Origin: a virus
DNA length: 33,891 bases
Strand: one strand, 5' to 3'
IMG/VR virus record: IMGVR_UViG_3300031772_000155
Span: 1 to 33,891 of that record
Below the pieces are notes generated by a model. That model saw nothing but the letters and a program-made list of their open reading frames with translations. It did no database searches and was not told where the DNA came from. This document shows, in pieces, positions 6,332 to 13,929 of this stretch (positions are counted from its first letter, which is position 1; each line of letters opens with the position of its first letter). The position numbers were made by a program, and so were the translations under genes.

Positions 6332-8638
6332 ATGGCAACGATTACTGCGAAAACTTTTCCGGGCGTATACGCGCAGATTATCGACCGGAGCTTCCTCCCG
6401 GCTCAAACGAGCCGATTTAAGCCCGGCCTGATTGGCGTAGCGAGCAAAGGACCGTTCAACACGCCGGTCGCCATCGCGTCGCTTCAGGAGTTCGTGCGGA
6501 ACTTCGGCAATCCCATCACCACCACGTACTCGACCACGGGCGACACATCTGCGGTCAAGCCCGGCGAAGTCACGCCGGTTGGCTTTGGCTACTTTTTGGC
6601 CGACGCCGTGGGCATTCTGGCTGACCTCACCGACAGCATCACTGTCGTCCGCGTGGGCAACCAGTACAATGCCATGCCGACACCGACTGCGGATGGCACT
6701 GCGGGGAGCACCAAGGTTATCACGTCCGGGACCAACAGCGATTTCGTTAAGTGGATGAAGCAGCAGGGTGCTCAGGTTTATGTCACGGTAAGCGACCCAC
6801 CCAAGCACAGCAGCGTCAACCTCCCGGTGACCAGTGCGCTTCTGGGCATGGATGGCATTGGAACGCTCACCGTCAGCACGCCCCTATCGGACACCTACAA
6901 CGGTGCGACCATCAGCTACAGCAACTATCCGAATGCTGCGTGGAACTCTGAGAGCGTCATTTACGGTTACGGCTACGACGACATCACGGCCAGCATCGGC
7001 AAAGTTTACGGTGACGGCAACACCATCGGGGTGAAGGGCGGGTTTGCTTTCAACATCCAGTACGGGTCGGAGACGCTGGACACCCAGAGCCTCTACGCCA
7101 TCACGGACTCAGGTTCTCAGGCCAATCCGACCTACGAGTTCCGTATCAGTCAGGTGGCTGGCAACACGATTTACATGGTGCCGACGGACAACACCCAAGT
7201 CGGCTATCAATCGGTGCCTCTAGGCGACAACTACGACGACGGCAAGCTCTGGAAAGTTACGTCTCGTCCGGCGTTCTTGGTCGTTTCAGCGGTCACGGCA
7301 GGTATCTGGGCCAATGGCGCGGTGGCCAGCCAAGGTCTCTACGTCGTGGTCAAGCCCGGTTCGACTTCCGGCACCAAGAAGCTCGAAGTTTATTGGAACT
7401 CCGGCATCGTCGAGACCTTCGACAGTCTTTCGGCCAATCCGACCAGCCCGAACTTCTATACCACGCGCATCAATGGTCTGAGCGGTTACATCAAGATTGA
7501 CCACGTGTTCGCGGACTACAGCACCAGCGCCTCTCTCACGCTGGCGCAGGCCGGAACACACGCAGCCAACACGGTCAGTCCGTGGGATTCTGCTTACTAC
7601 GGCAGCACCGCAACAACGCCTTACTACGCGCTGCCGTTCGGAGCCGTGAACGCAGGCTGGCTTTACCAGAGCGTTTCGACGGTCATCGACACCGGCTGTC
7701 AGTTCGTCAGCGGGTTGAACGGTGAGAACGCGCAGGCAAGCGACTTCGTGGGCGCAGTGCTGGGCGATGACTCGGTGACCGGCCTGAAGTGCTTCGACGA
7801 CCCGGACAACGTGGACGTGAACATGCTGGCCGCGCCGATGGACGACATTCCCATCAGCGTCATGCAGGAACTTCGCCGGGTGGCCAAGAAGATTAACGCC
7901 ATGTCGCTGGCCGATGTGCCCGCCGGGCTGAACATCTGGGATGCCATCGACTGGCACAACGGCGCGGGCAAGTTTCGTGGCCGTGGCCGCATTGACGACC
8001 CGAACATTGCGGTGTTCTGGAACTGGTTCACCCTTACCAGCCCTTACGATGGTCTGGCCAAGATGGTGCCGCCGACGCTGGGTGCCCTGCGCTGCATGGC
8101 CGCCACGTGGGAGCGCGAAAAGCCGTGGTTTGCGGCTGCCGGTATGATTCGCGGTCAGATTCCAGAAGCTCTCGCTGTTGAGTGGGACCGCATCTCCGAG
8201 GACGCCAAGCAGGCGATGTACGGCAACGGGAACTCCATCAACCCGATTTGGAAAACCAACGGGCAGTTCCTCCTGTGGGGCGACCGCACGTTGCAGCGGT
8301 CGGAAAGCAAGCTCACCGCCATCCACTCGGTCAACCTCGTCAACTGGATTGTCAACGGTCTGTCGGACCTTGGCCGCCAGTTCGTGTTCGACCCGAACGA
8401 CAACGAACTCCTGCTGCACATCCAACTCTCGTTCTCCGAGTTTCTGGACAAAATCCAGAACGAGCGCGGTCTGGAGCAGTACGAACTCGTCGTAGACGAG
8501 CGGAACAACACAGCGGAGACCCGGAACAACCGGTCGGTCGTTGTTGATTTGGCCGTCGTCCCGGTGGACGTGATGGAACGCCTCTATTTGAACGTCACAG
8601 TGCGCGAGAGCGGTGCAATCCTGAACAGCGTAACATAA
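6332..8638 (+). CDS. Contractile tail sheath protein (gp18-like)
   Basis: A 768-residue protein with the features of the myovirus sheath family. The N-terminus (PGVYAQIIDRS, then GLIGVASKGPFNTPVAIAS ~33-50 and LQEFVRNFG) matches the conserved opening of sheath proteins, in which a phage tail protein first wraps the tube. The C-terminus carries the conserved inner domain: residues around EFLDKIQNERGLEQY, then a strand VVDLAVVPVDVMERL and YLNVTVRESG. Residues ~110-480 form a variable outer insertion rich in Gly/Ser/Tyr. Sheath polymers contract to drive the tube through the envelope. The tube gene follows directly, the usual order. Longer than T4 gp18 (659 aa) because of the outer insertion. 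No motif TGTANACA occurs in this gene or the next. Confidence 0.93.
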   Translation: MATITAKTFPGVYAQIIDRSFLPAQTSRFKPGLIGVASKGPFNTPVAIASLQEFVRNFGNPITTTYSTTGDTSAVKPGEVTPVGFGYFLADAVGILADLTDSITVVRVGNQYNAMPTPTADGTAGSTKVITSGTNSDFVKWMKQQGAQVYVTVSDPPKHSSVNLPVTSALLGMDGIGTLTVSTPLSDTYNGATISYSNYPNAAWNSESVIYGYGYDDITASIGKVYGDGNTIGVKGGFAFNIQYGSETLDTQSLYAITDSGSQANPTYEFRISQVAGNTIYMVPTDNTQVGYQSVPLGDNYDDGKLWKVTSRPAFLVVSAVTAGIWANGAVASQGLYVVVKPGSTSGTKKLEVYWNSGIVETFDSLSANPTSPNFYTTRINGLSGYIKIDHVFADYSTSASLTLAQAGTHAANTVSPWDSAYYGSTATTPYYALPFGAVNAGWLYQSVSTVIDTGCQFVSGLNGENAQASDFVGAVLGDDSVTGLKCFDDPDNVDVNMLAAPMDDIPISVMQELRRVAKKINAMSLADVPAGLNIWDAIDWHNGAGKFRGRGRIDDPNIAVFWNWFTLTSPYDGLAKMVPPTLGALRCMAATWEREKPWFAAAGMIRGQIPEALAVEWDRISEDAKQAMYGNGNSINPIWKTNGQFLLWGDRTLQRSESKLTAIHSVNLVNWIVNGLSDLGRQFVFDPNDNELLLHIQLSFSEFLDKIQNERGLEQYELVVDERNNTAETRNNRSVVVDLAVVPVDVMERLYLNVTVRESGAILNSVT

Positions 8639-8644
8639 CGACTT

Positions 8645-9262
8645 ATGCCAACGAGAATGAACTTCAAGAATACCTTCGGTGCGTCAACCGACGCCGAGGG
8701 TATTGACCTGCAACGTGTCGATTTGTGGAAGGTGACCCTCACCTTTCCAGCCGGAGTCGGCATCAAGTGGACGGACGAGGTTGAGTTCGCGCTGGAGAAG
8801 TTTCCGTTCCCGGAACGCAGCCGCGAAATGATTGAGGTCAAGTACATGCAGCAGACGAACTATCTCATCGGCAAGGATATGCCTACTCCTGCCATTGAGA
8901 TTCCCGTCCGCTACGCTTTCCAAGCCCTCACTGCCGAGGCGCTGGAGAAGTGGTACTACCTCGTCTCCAACCCGCAGACCGGCGGCGTGGGCCTCACCAG
9001 TTCCCTCAAGGCCAAGGGCACGATGCGCTGGATGGTGCCGGACATGAATCGTCAGCGCCAAGACCTCGTGAAGAATCCGCCCGTCACCAACAGTCTGGCT
9101 ACGGGCCTGCAATACGCGCTGGAAGGCTGCATCATCAAGGGTCTCCGGTTCACCGACGCTGACATGACTCAGAGCGGCTACGTCAACCTGTTGTTCGGCC
9201 TCCAGATTGACCGTTATTACCCGGTGGATGTCTCGAACATGAAGGTCTCGGTCTCGCCGTAA
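8645..9262 (+). CDS. Tail tube protein (gp19-like)
   Basis: A 205-residue protein directly after the sheath gene, the position of the tube gene in contractile phages. Length fits the family (T4 gp19 is 163 aa; relatives run to ~200). Visible features: an N-terminal D-L-W-K-V-T-L strand, a stretch around FPFPERSREMIEVKYMQQTN, a helix ALTAEALEKWYYLV, and a C-terminal strand set ending LLFGLQIDRYYPVDV, all consistent with the tube beta-barrel with one helix. The ATG follows the sheath stop by 6 nt, without a Shine-Dalgarno; the preceding bases are CGACTT. The stop overlaps the next start (TAATG). Confidence 0.85.
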   Translation: MPTRMNFKNTFGASTDAEGIDLQRVDLWKVTLTFPAGVGIKWTDEVEFALEKFPFPERSREMIEVKYMQQTNYLIGKDMPTPAIEIPVRYAFQALTAEALEKWYYLVSNPQTGGVGLTSSLKAKGTMRWMVPDMNRQRQDLVKNPPVTNSLATGLQYALEGCIIKGLRFTDADMTQSGYVNLLFGLQIDRYYPVDVSNMKVSVSP

Positions 9263-9678
9263 TGGACCCACTGTTTCAAATCGACGATGAAGTTGGCCTC
9301 GAAGCTCCGCCCGTGGGCGAGCTTGGGCCGGGGGAGGCTTTGGGCGCTCCAATGCCCGCTCCTGCGGCTCAGCCAACCACCGTCCTTCTTGTGTGCCCGA
9401 ACTGTGGCTGCAAAGAATGCAGCGGTGATGGCGGTCAAGACCCAGCAGTGCAGATGGCAGATGAGGCCAGTGTGGTCACCTGCCCGGTCTGTCAGTCCCA
9501 ATTTGAACCTCCGTGCGAACAGCCCGGCGCTGGTGCAGAAATTGCACTTCCGATGGAGTCCAGCGTTCATCGCATCCTTGGCCGGGTGTTCGAGCGCCAT
9601 GTCCGTCGTCACGCTCATGCAGTGAAGCGTACGGCTCATCGCACAGAGCTACCAGAATTACCCGGCAATGCGTCCTAA
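9262..9678 (+). CDS. Small zinc-ribbon protein (possible tail assembly protein)
   Basis: A 138-residue protein whose ATG overlaps the tube stop codon as TAATG, indicating coupled translation. The first ~40 residues are acidic and Pro/Ala-rich. Then come CPNCGCKEC and CPVCQSQFEPPC, two Cys clusters that look like one zinc ribbon. The C-terminal ~35 residues are basic and His/Arg-rich (FERHVRRHAHAVKRTAHR). In many myoviruses the gene after the tube encodes a tail assembly chaperone or a small tape-measure-linked protein, sometimes with zinc-binding Cys; that is the best guess here, but I recognise no family. No frameshift signal was noticed. Confidence 0.6.
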   Translation: MDPLFQIDDEVGLEAPPVGELGPGEALGAPMPAPAAQPTTVLLVCPNCGCKECSGDGGQDPAVQMADEASVVTCPVCQSQFEPPCEQPGAGAEIALPMESSVHRILGRVFERHVRRHAHAVKRTAHRTELPELPGNAS

Positions 9679-10201
9679 AGGCTTAGTCACCATCTCGAAA
9701 ATCACGCTCGCGGACGGCAAGCAGTTGTCCACCCAGCAGGCGATTGATTACGGTTGGATTTGTCAGCCGGTGGGCCGCCAGCCCGGTGGTTGGGGTCTGG
9801 AGCGCCATGAAGTGCCGCTGGGCCAAAACCTGTTTGTAGACAATGGCCGCCAGTTGGTCGCCTACGCCTTCGGCTTCCGCGCTCCCATCCAGAATTTCGT
9901 CTGCCAGAACTTCGGTGTCGGCACCGGGGTCACGACCGCTCGTGTGACTGATGTCGCGTTGGAAGCCCCTATCACACTTACCACGGGCCTCACCAAGCCA
10001 ATCGACACGGTGGACTTCCTCTCGGCCTTCGTGGTGCGCGTGGCCTTCACCTTGGGCTTGTCTGACGCCAATGGCTACGTCATCTCGGAGATGGGCTTGT
10101 TCTCCGGCAACAACTCGCTGATGGCCCGTAAAATCCGGGCGGTCAGCATCAACAAGAACTCGGAATTTGCGCCCACGCTCACGTGGCGGTTGCGCTTCTA
10201 A
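9668..10201 (+). CDS. Tail fibre/baseplate-like virion protein
   Basis: A 177-residue protein whose start overlaps the previous gene by 11 bp. It carries a pattern common in small phage tail proteins: GQNLFVDNGRQLVAYAF (~56-72), then NFGVGTGVTTARVTDVALE, and a C-terminal module ISEMGLFSGNNSLMARK (~140-156) followed by alternating hydrophobics ending in W-R-L-R-F. In known relatives this 'E-M-G-L-F...L-x-A-R' module is a beta domain of tail-tip or fibre-attachment proteins. It resembles the N-terminal part of the 405-residue protein at 5050. Placement after sheath, tube and zinc-ribbon genes supports a tail role. Confidence 0.6.
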   Translation: MRPKGLVTISKITLADGKQLSTQQAIDYGWICQPVGRQPGGWGLERHEVPLGQNLFVDNGRQLVAYAFGFRAPIQNFVCQNFGVGTGVTTARVTDVALEAPITLTTGLTKPIDTVDFLSAFVVRVAFTLGLSDANGYVISEMGLFSGNNSLMARKIRAVSINKNSEFAPTLTWRLRF

Positions 10202-10204
10202 TTT

Positions 10205-10558
10205 ATGTACATTCAAGTCACTGATTCGCAGGTGGTCTCCGAGGTCGTCAGCACGCTCTGGAGCACCATCCAGCAGGGACCGGTCAACGCGATGGTCATC
10301 ATCAAGAACTCCGGCGTGAATACGATGAACTACCGCTTTCAGGAGTTCAACGGCACGGCTTGGGTGGACCTCGGCACCAGCGGCAGCGACTTTTACAATA
10401 CGCTTTCGGTGAACGAAGTGAAGCTCATTAAATTGGTCAGCAGCTACCCGCAGGTCCAGATGGTGGGCAATGCCAGCGGCGGCGCGTTCCTTGAATTTGC
10501 CGTGACCCGTTACTCGAACCGTGCGTCCGGCGGCCCGATTCCTATCTTGACCCTGTAG
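10205..10558 (+). CDS. Small beta-rich virion-type protein
   Basis: A 117-residue protein, last gene of the plus-strand virion block. The central segment IIKNSGVNTMNYRFQEFNG (~32-50) is matched in style by FENTGPNTAYIRLMQYNG in the minus-strand gene at 31450-31986, suggesting both share an immunoglobulin-like or jelly-roll module of the kind found on capsid or tail surfaces. No signal peptide or catalytic motif. The ATG follows the preceding stop by 3 nt (TAATTTATG). It is followed after 24 bp by a strong terminator, which closes the block. Confidence 0.55.
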   Translation: MYIQVTDSQVVSEVVSTLWSTIQQGPVNAMVIIKNSGVNTMNYRFQEFNGTAWVDLGTSGSDFYNTLSVNEVKLIKLVSSYPQVQMVGNASGGAFLEFAVTRYSNRASGGPIPILTL

Positions 10559-10581
10559 CCCCTTGGTGCGCCCCCTCCCGG

Positions 10582-10616
10582 AAGGCCGGTCGTATAGCGG
10601 CGACCGGCCTTTTTAT
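10582..10616 (+). terminator. Strong rho-independent terminator between convergent genes
   Basis: An 11-bp perfect stem, AAGGCCGGTCG (10582-10592) with CGACCGGCCTT (10601-10611), 8-nt loop, then a TTTATT tail. It ends the plus-strand virion transcript. The TAA stop of the convergent exonuclease gene (10613-10615) lies inside the T-tract, so the two genes share these bases. Confidence 0.85.
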
Positions 10617-11452
10617 TGGAAATCGTTCCCGCTGGCGGCGTCGTAGAGGTAGCGCAACTCGCGCAGGCGGTTCAACACTTCCGGCATTTCCAGAGCCGCC
10701 ACGTCCGCATCGCTGCCAAAGACCAGTGGCGCGGGCTTGGGCAGCTTGATGCTGGTGGTCAGCAGCGTACGTTCCAGCGAGCCGTAGAACTGTTCGCGCT
10801 GTTCCTCGTTCATGTTGTTCTCCAGTGCGCCAAGGCAGTCATCAAAGGTCATGTCCTTGGTGATACACTTGAACAACTTCTTCACCTTCTCTTTGCCCCA
10901 GCCGCGCACGCCCGGTATGCAGTCCACGCTGTCCCCTTGGATGGCCAGCGCCATCGCAATTTGACAGGGCTTTTTTACGTGGAACTTGTTGCAGACGAAG
11001 GTCTCGCTCAGCACGCATTTTTCGTTCAGGCTGTAGTAGGCCACGTTTTTGTCTACAAGTTGCATCAGGTCTTTGTCCCCGGATGCGACCACGAGGTTGG
11101 TCTTGGGACCGGCATTGTAAACAGCCGAGGCAACCAAGTCGTCGCCTTCAAACTTTTCAAGCTCGACGTTGGCGGTGCCTATCAGGAGGGCAAACAGTTC
11201 CTTGGCGATGTCCCGAAAGTCGTAGTATTCCTGCGGCTTGGGTTCGCGGTGCTTGGACTCGTGAGGGCCACCATCCCAGCAAAACATGGTGCGGTCAAAG
11301 GTCGTGCCTATCTGGCTCGTGACCGGGTTGAGCAGGCTCAGAATGGTGACGGCGGCCAAGCGAAGCGTTTGCTCAGGCTCCGGGCCTATCTTCTGCGCGG
11401 CGTACCATGACCGGGCATACAGGGAGTTAGCGTCTACAATTAAGTCGGTCAT
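10613..11452 (-). CDS. FEN-family 5'-3' exonuclease / flap endonuclease
   Basis: A 279-residue protein of the phage flap-endonuclease family (T5 D15, T4 RNase H, Pol I N-domain), which removes RNA primers and 5' flaps in replication. Metal-ligand motifs are in order: VDANS (D7), CWDGG (D60), EGDD (102-105), SGDKD (124-128) and GDSVD (173-177), followed by the helix-3-turn-helix GVRGWGKEKV (181-190) that grips DNA. Length is normal for the family. The ATG overlaps the TGA of the small gene upstream (ATGA), so the two are translated together. All acidic ligands expected appear present, so it should be active. It complements the primase at 24645 and the SbcD-like nuclease at 32092. Confidence 0.92.
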   Translation of the reverse strand: MTDLIVDANSLYARSWYAAQKIGPEPEQTLRLAAVTILSLLNPVTSQIGTTFDRTMFCWDGGPHESKHREPKPQEYYDFRDIAKELFALLIGTANVELEKFEGDDLVASAVYNAGPKTNLVVASGDKDLMQLVDKNVAYYSLNEKCVLSETFVCNKFHVKKPCQIAMALAIQGDSVDCIPGVRGWGKEKVKKLFKCITKDMTFDDCLGALENNMNEEQREQFYGSLERTLLTTSIKLPKPAPLVFGSDADVAALEMPEVLNRLRELRYLYDAASGNDFQ

Positions 11453-11586
11453 CGGGGGTGTTGAGCGCGTTCATTATCTTCCTGTACACGCTCGTTCCGC
11501 CATTCGACAATCTTTTTCAGCATGTCGTCCGGCACATTTTCCAAATTGAACACCATGCCCTTATCGTCCCACGCCAGAGTGAACAT
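11449..11586 (-). CDS. 45-residue protein coupled to the exonuclease
   Basis: A short frame from ATG 11586 (complement) to TGA 11449, beginning MFTLAWDDKGMVF and ending NERAQHPR. The middle is helical and amphipathic (DDMLKKIVEWRNERV). Its stop overlaps the ATG of the exonuclease as ATGA, the usual sign of translational coupling, and it begins 37 bp after the stop of the gp26-like gene. Composition is coding-like. I recognise no family. It may be a genuine small protein or may act mainly to deliver ribosomes to the exonuclease start. Confidence 0.5.
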   Translation of the reverse strand: MFTLAWDDKGMVFNLENVPDDMLKKIVEWRNERVQEDNERAQHPR

Positions 11587-11623
11587 GGTGAAGTATCGCG
11601 CCTCTCGGTTGGCTAAAGAGGCT

Positions 11624-12397
11624 TCAACGAAAAAAGTCTTGGTCGAAGGTCAGGTTGTGCCGGAACTCCCGGTTGCAGTCCTGTTTGGCGCAGGTGTGGA
11701 CCAAGACCGTGTTCAGATGCGGGCTGAGTTCGCGGGACTGTTCTTCCAGATACCGGGCGTCTTTGGGCGGCAGCGCCTCGAACCACTCCTGAAGCTCTGC
11801 CAGCTTGTCGGCGGTGGAGTCGTTGATGGTGACCACCCGCATCAGGTTGCGGAGGGTGTTGTCGGAAATCTTGGTGCGCTCCAAGGCCGGGCGTTCCATG
11901 ATGATGCGCTCGTCTTTGATGAGCAGCGGGCGCACCTTCACCACGTCTTTGCATTCCGGCAGGGTGATGAGGTCGAAGCCGGGGTAGCCCGGTTTCTTTT
12001 CTGAGACCTTCTCCAGTTCGTCGGGCACCTTGACGCGCTCCTGCTCCTTGGCGTTGCAGTAGGGGCAGACCGACGTGTAGGTGATGGTGTTGTCCTGCGC
12101 CAGCGCCCGCGAGACCAGCAGGATGATGTTGGTCTCGTCGGCCACAAAATCGTCCAGTTGGCCGCCGTTCAGGTCGCACAGCTTGCCGACCAACTCGAAC
12201 AGCACGTTCTGCCGGGCTGAACTCTTGCGGTTGGCTTCCAGAAGGAAGTCGTCCACGCTGCTGTCCCAAGGATAGACCGTGATTTGGCCGTCCGGCCAAG
12301 CGGTGGGGTTGCTGAACCCGTGGGACGGCAGCATGATGGCTTTCTTAAACGCCTGTCGCCGGGGCGTCAGGGACTTGAGGTTGGTTTTGATTGGCAT
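11624..12397 (-). CDS. gp26-like baseplate hub assembly protein
   Basis: A 257-residue protein resembling the T4 gp26 base-plate family, including its cyanophage relatives, which act in baseplate hub assembly. Support: an early L-P-S-H/K-G motif (23-27) followed by P-D-G-x-I-T-V-Y-P-W (35-44), a helical stretch ending LVGKLCDLNG, D-D-F-V-A-D-E (82-88) then IILLVSRALA, and a CPYC pair (111-114) after a tyrosine-containing strand. A second Cys pair, C236 and C241 near the C-terminus, would complete a four-Cys zinc site. It is co-directional with the small protein and exonuclease below. No Shine-Dalgarno; preceding bases are ATCATCTATCT. Recognition is by motif order, not by alignment. Confidence 0.6.
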   Translation of the reverse strand: MPIKTNLKSLTPRRQAFKKAIMLPSHGFSNPTAWPDGQITVYPWDSSVDDFLLEANRKSSARQNVLFELVGKLCDLNGGQLDDFVADETNIILLVSRALAQDNTITYTSVCPYCNAKEQERVKVPDELEKVSEKKPGYPGFDLITLPECKDVVKVRPLLIKDERIIMERPALERTKISDNTLRNLMRVVTINDSTADKLAELQEWFEALPPKDARYLEEQSRELSPHLNTVLVHTCAKQDCNREFRHNLTFDQDFFR

Positions 12398-12416
12398 AGA
12401 TAGATGATGGCACGAG

Positions 12417-12488
12417 TTAGCGTTTCGACAGAATCTTTTGCGTGGCCCTTTTTAGCCACTGGTCAAGAGAACAGAAAATAAACGCTAA
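12417..12488. repeat. 9-bp inverted repeat in divergent intergenic region
   Basis: TTAGCGTTT (12417-12425) and AAACGCTAA (12480-12488) flank about 54 bp between the minus-strand gp26-like gene and the plus-strand gene at 12540. The arrangement would suit a protein-binding operator or a cruciform; nothing else in the space 12398-12492 was recognised. Confidence 0.4.
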
Positions 12489-12492
12489 AATA

Positions 12493-12539
12493 CGTTTTTT
12501 CTGGTTGACGAGCGACTGAAGTATGTCTACAGTGCTCGC
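12493..12539 (+). promoter_or_regulatory. Sigma70-type promoter, leaderless configuration (copy 1)
   Basis: TTGACG (12505-12510), 17-bp spacer, TACAGT (12528-12533), then 6 nt to ATG 12540. A T6 tract lies just upstream of the -35. The 19-mer CGTTTTTTCTGGTTGACGA (12493-12511) is repeated exactly at 13882-13900. The -10 overlaps TGTCTACA (12524-12531). The predicted +1 falls at or next to the A of ATG, so the transcript should lack a 5' leader. Confidence 0.7.
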
Positions 12540-13280
12540 ATGAACGACATCAAAGCCATCGTCCGGGAAATCGCCGACAAGTTCCACGCGCAGCTTGTGG
12601 AGCAGTTCACCCAGAACGCGAACGCCACGATTGCCAACTGGCAGAAGGAGAGCGCCGAGAAGAATTTGACCGACCCGCGCCACCTGTGGCCCACGAGCAG
12701 CACTCGCCAGAACCGTTACGAGTACTTCGCCAATCAGCAGAAGCAGCAGGCCATCACTCCCTACGTCGAGCAGGCCGCCGGGCAGTCGCATTCAATCTGG
12801 CATACGCCCAAGAATTACGTGCTCAAGAGCGGCAATGACGAGCGCATCGCCAAGCAGGCCAAGGACTACGCTGATTACGCCGTGGCCGGTTTTATCGCCA
12901 AGATGGTGGATAAGTTCGAGGGCATCTGCGAAGCCAAGGGCAACTGCACCGTGGTCAAGGCCAACGGCAGCCTCGGCTGGAATGCCATCCGCTTCGAGTT
13001 CGCCGATGGCGCAAGCTTTGACGCCCAGAACAGCATCGTCTCCAAGTGGTCCTCCAAGGGCCGTCCCTTCAACCAGTATCCGACCACCTTCCACAACGTC
13101 ATCCTGCCCGGCGGCGAGCGCATGAAGCTGCCTTCCGAGGCCAAGGTCAAGAAGGCGTTCGTGGCCCCGATTCAGCAACGGGAAGGCACGATTCCGAACA
13201 TCGTGGCTGTTGGACAGGACACCGGATTGTCGCCTTACGAGGCTTTGAAACGGGCCGGGCTTATCGGCAAGCCTATCTGA
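12540..13280 (+). CDS. Unrecognised 246-residue protein with its own promoter
   Basis: A protein of 246 residues, hydrophilic, with Gln/Asn-rich helices at the N-terminus (FTQNANATIANWQKES) and an alpha/beta middle. A segment NGSLGWNAIRFEFADG (~143-158) looks like a compact beta domain, and the C-terminus YEALKRAGLIGKPI is helical. I recognise no family. The start is fixed by the promoter, which leaves 6 nt between -10 and ATG. A host-like sigma70 promoter and a position away from virion genes suggest early expression. It may be followed in frame, past TGA, by 49 further open codons (see 13281). Confidence 0.65.
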   Translation: MNDIKAIVREIADKFHAQLVEQFTQNANATIANWQKESAEKNLTDPRHLWPTSSTRQNRYEYFANQQKQQAITPYVEQAAGQSHSIWHTPKNYVLKSGNDERIAKQAKDYADYAVAGFIAKMVDKFEGICEAKGNCTVVKANGSLGWNAIRFEFADGASFDAQNSIVSKWSSKGRPFNQYPTTFHNVILPGGERMKLPSEAKVKKAFVAPIQQREGTIPNIVAVGQDTGLSPYEALKRAGLIGKPI

Positions 13281-13430
13281 CTGAGCGCCAAGCAGGCTGA
13301 ACTGCTGCTGACCGGGTTGTATTTGCTTCGGCAGCAGCGGTTTCGTTGGCGTCCTACGCTGAACCCTCATTATCCAGACATCCTTGAAGTGGAGGCCATA
13401 GTTAAGGCATGGACCGCGCTAGAAAAATAG
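13281..13430 (+). CDS. Possible 49-codon small ORF or stop-codon read-through extension
   Basis: Directly after the TGA of the previous gene the same frame stays open for 49 codons to TAG 13428-13430. The translation looks protein-like: LSAKQAELLLTGLYLLRQQ, then Arg/Trp/Pro residues and ILEVEAIVKAW. It has no ATG or GTG near its front; CTG 13281 or TTG codons would be needed. The stop context is TGA-C, which is leaky in known read-through cases. It overlaps the start of the next gene by 22 bp. Either a separate non-ATG small gene, a read-through domain, or chance. Confidence 0.3.
   Translation: MSAKQAELLLTGLYLLRQQRFRWRPTLNPHYPDILEVEAIVKAWTALEK
13399..13404 (+). promoter_or_regulatory. TAGTTA element, 4 nt before ATG 13409
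   Basis: CATAGTTAAGGC then ATG, identical over TAGTTAAGGCATGG to the element at 3034, although the two genes are unrelated. Confidence 0.45.
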
Positions 13431-13864
13431 TGGCTGCTCTATTGGAAACCGACCAGTTCGATTCACGCGAATGGCTGCTGGCCAACGACGTGGAGACCGC
13501 TCAGGACGTGCAACGGGTGCTGGTGGGCCGGTTCGGCTTCAAGGAAGGCCCGGAGCACTCCTACATGCGCCACGACACCCAGTTCGCCGCGCATAAGGTC
13601 TATCAGACCCCGGTCGGCCCTCTGACCGTGCTCATGCACAACTACTACGACAACGACGATGAGTGGATTCATCTGGATGTGCGTGAGGCAGGCGGCAGGC
13701 AGGCCACAGGGGCGGGCTACTGGAACATGAAGCTCCCGGCGGACGGAACGGACATCTTCAGAATCGTGGACATGCTGGACAAAAAGCTGGCCACGATGAA
13801 GGACTGGAACGACATCGACAATCTCCGGGTGGAGTTCCGTGGCAAGCTCATTGGGCACGCCTGA
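13409..13864 (+). CDS. Unrecognised 151-residue protein
   Basis: A soluble alpha/beta protein of 151 residues. It opens with a helix (MDRARKIVAALLETDQF), has a central beta portion (HKVYQTPVGPLTVLMHNYYD, ~59-78) and a C-terminal helix pair around IVDMLDKKLATMKDW. No catalytic motif was recognised. Start chosen because of the TAGTTA element 4 nt upstream. It lies between two genes that have sigma70-type promoters, so it may be transcribed both by read-through from 12533 and from its own start-proximal signal. Confidence 0.6.
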   Translation: MDRARKIVAALLETDQFDSREWLLANDVETAQDVQRVLVGRFGFKEGPEHSYMRHDTQFAAHKVYQTPVGPLTVLMHNYYDNDDEWIHLDVREAGGRQATGAGYWNMKLPADGTDIFRIVDMLDKKLATMKDWNDIDNLRVEFRGKLIGHA

Positions 13865-13881
13865 AATTATTTTCAATTATC

Positions 13882-13929
13882 CGTTTTTTCTGGTTGACGA
13901 CAGCGGAGGAATTGTCTACAGTAACTCCC
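13882..13929 (+). promoter_or_regulatory. Sigma70-type promoter, leaderless configuration (copy 2)
   Basis: TTGACG (13894-13899), 17-bp spacer, TACAGT (13917-13922), 7 nt to ATG 13930. The 19-bp block carrying the -35 is identical to copy 1, while the spacer differs, which marks the block as conserved. AT-rich sequence (13864-13889) precedes it. The -10 overlaps TGTCTACA (13913-13920). A GCGGAGGA in the spacer would lie upstream of the predicted +1 and so cannot act as a Shine-Dalgarno. Confidence 0.7.

Noticed and set aside
7286-8425. 379-codon minus-strand open frame opposite the sheath gene
   Set aside because: Antisense to the sheath; Val/Ala/His-rich composition and no motif.
9287-9625. 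Alternative 112-codon frame overlapping the zinc-ribbon gene
   Set aside because: The other frame has TAATG coupling to the tube gene and a proper Cys-pair pattern, while this one reads as Arg/Ser/Trp/Leu-rich shadow.
13903-13910. GCGGAGGA as a Shine-Dalgarno for the 13930 gene
   Set aside because: It falls between the -35 and -10 of a well-spaced promoter, so it would not be in the mRNA, and it is about 20 nt from the ATG.
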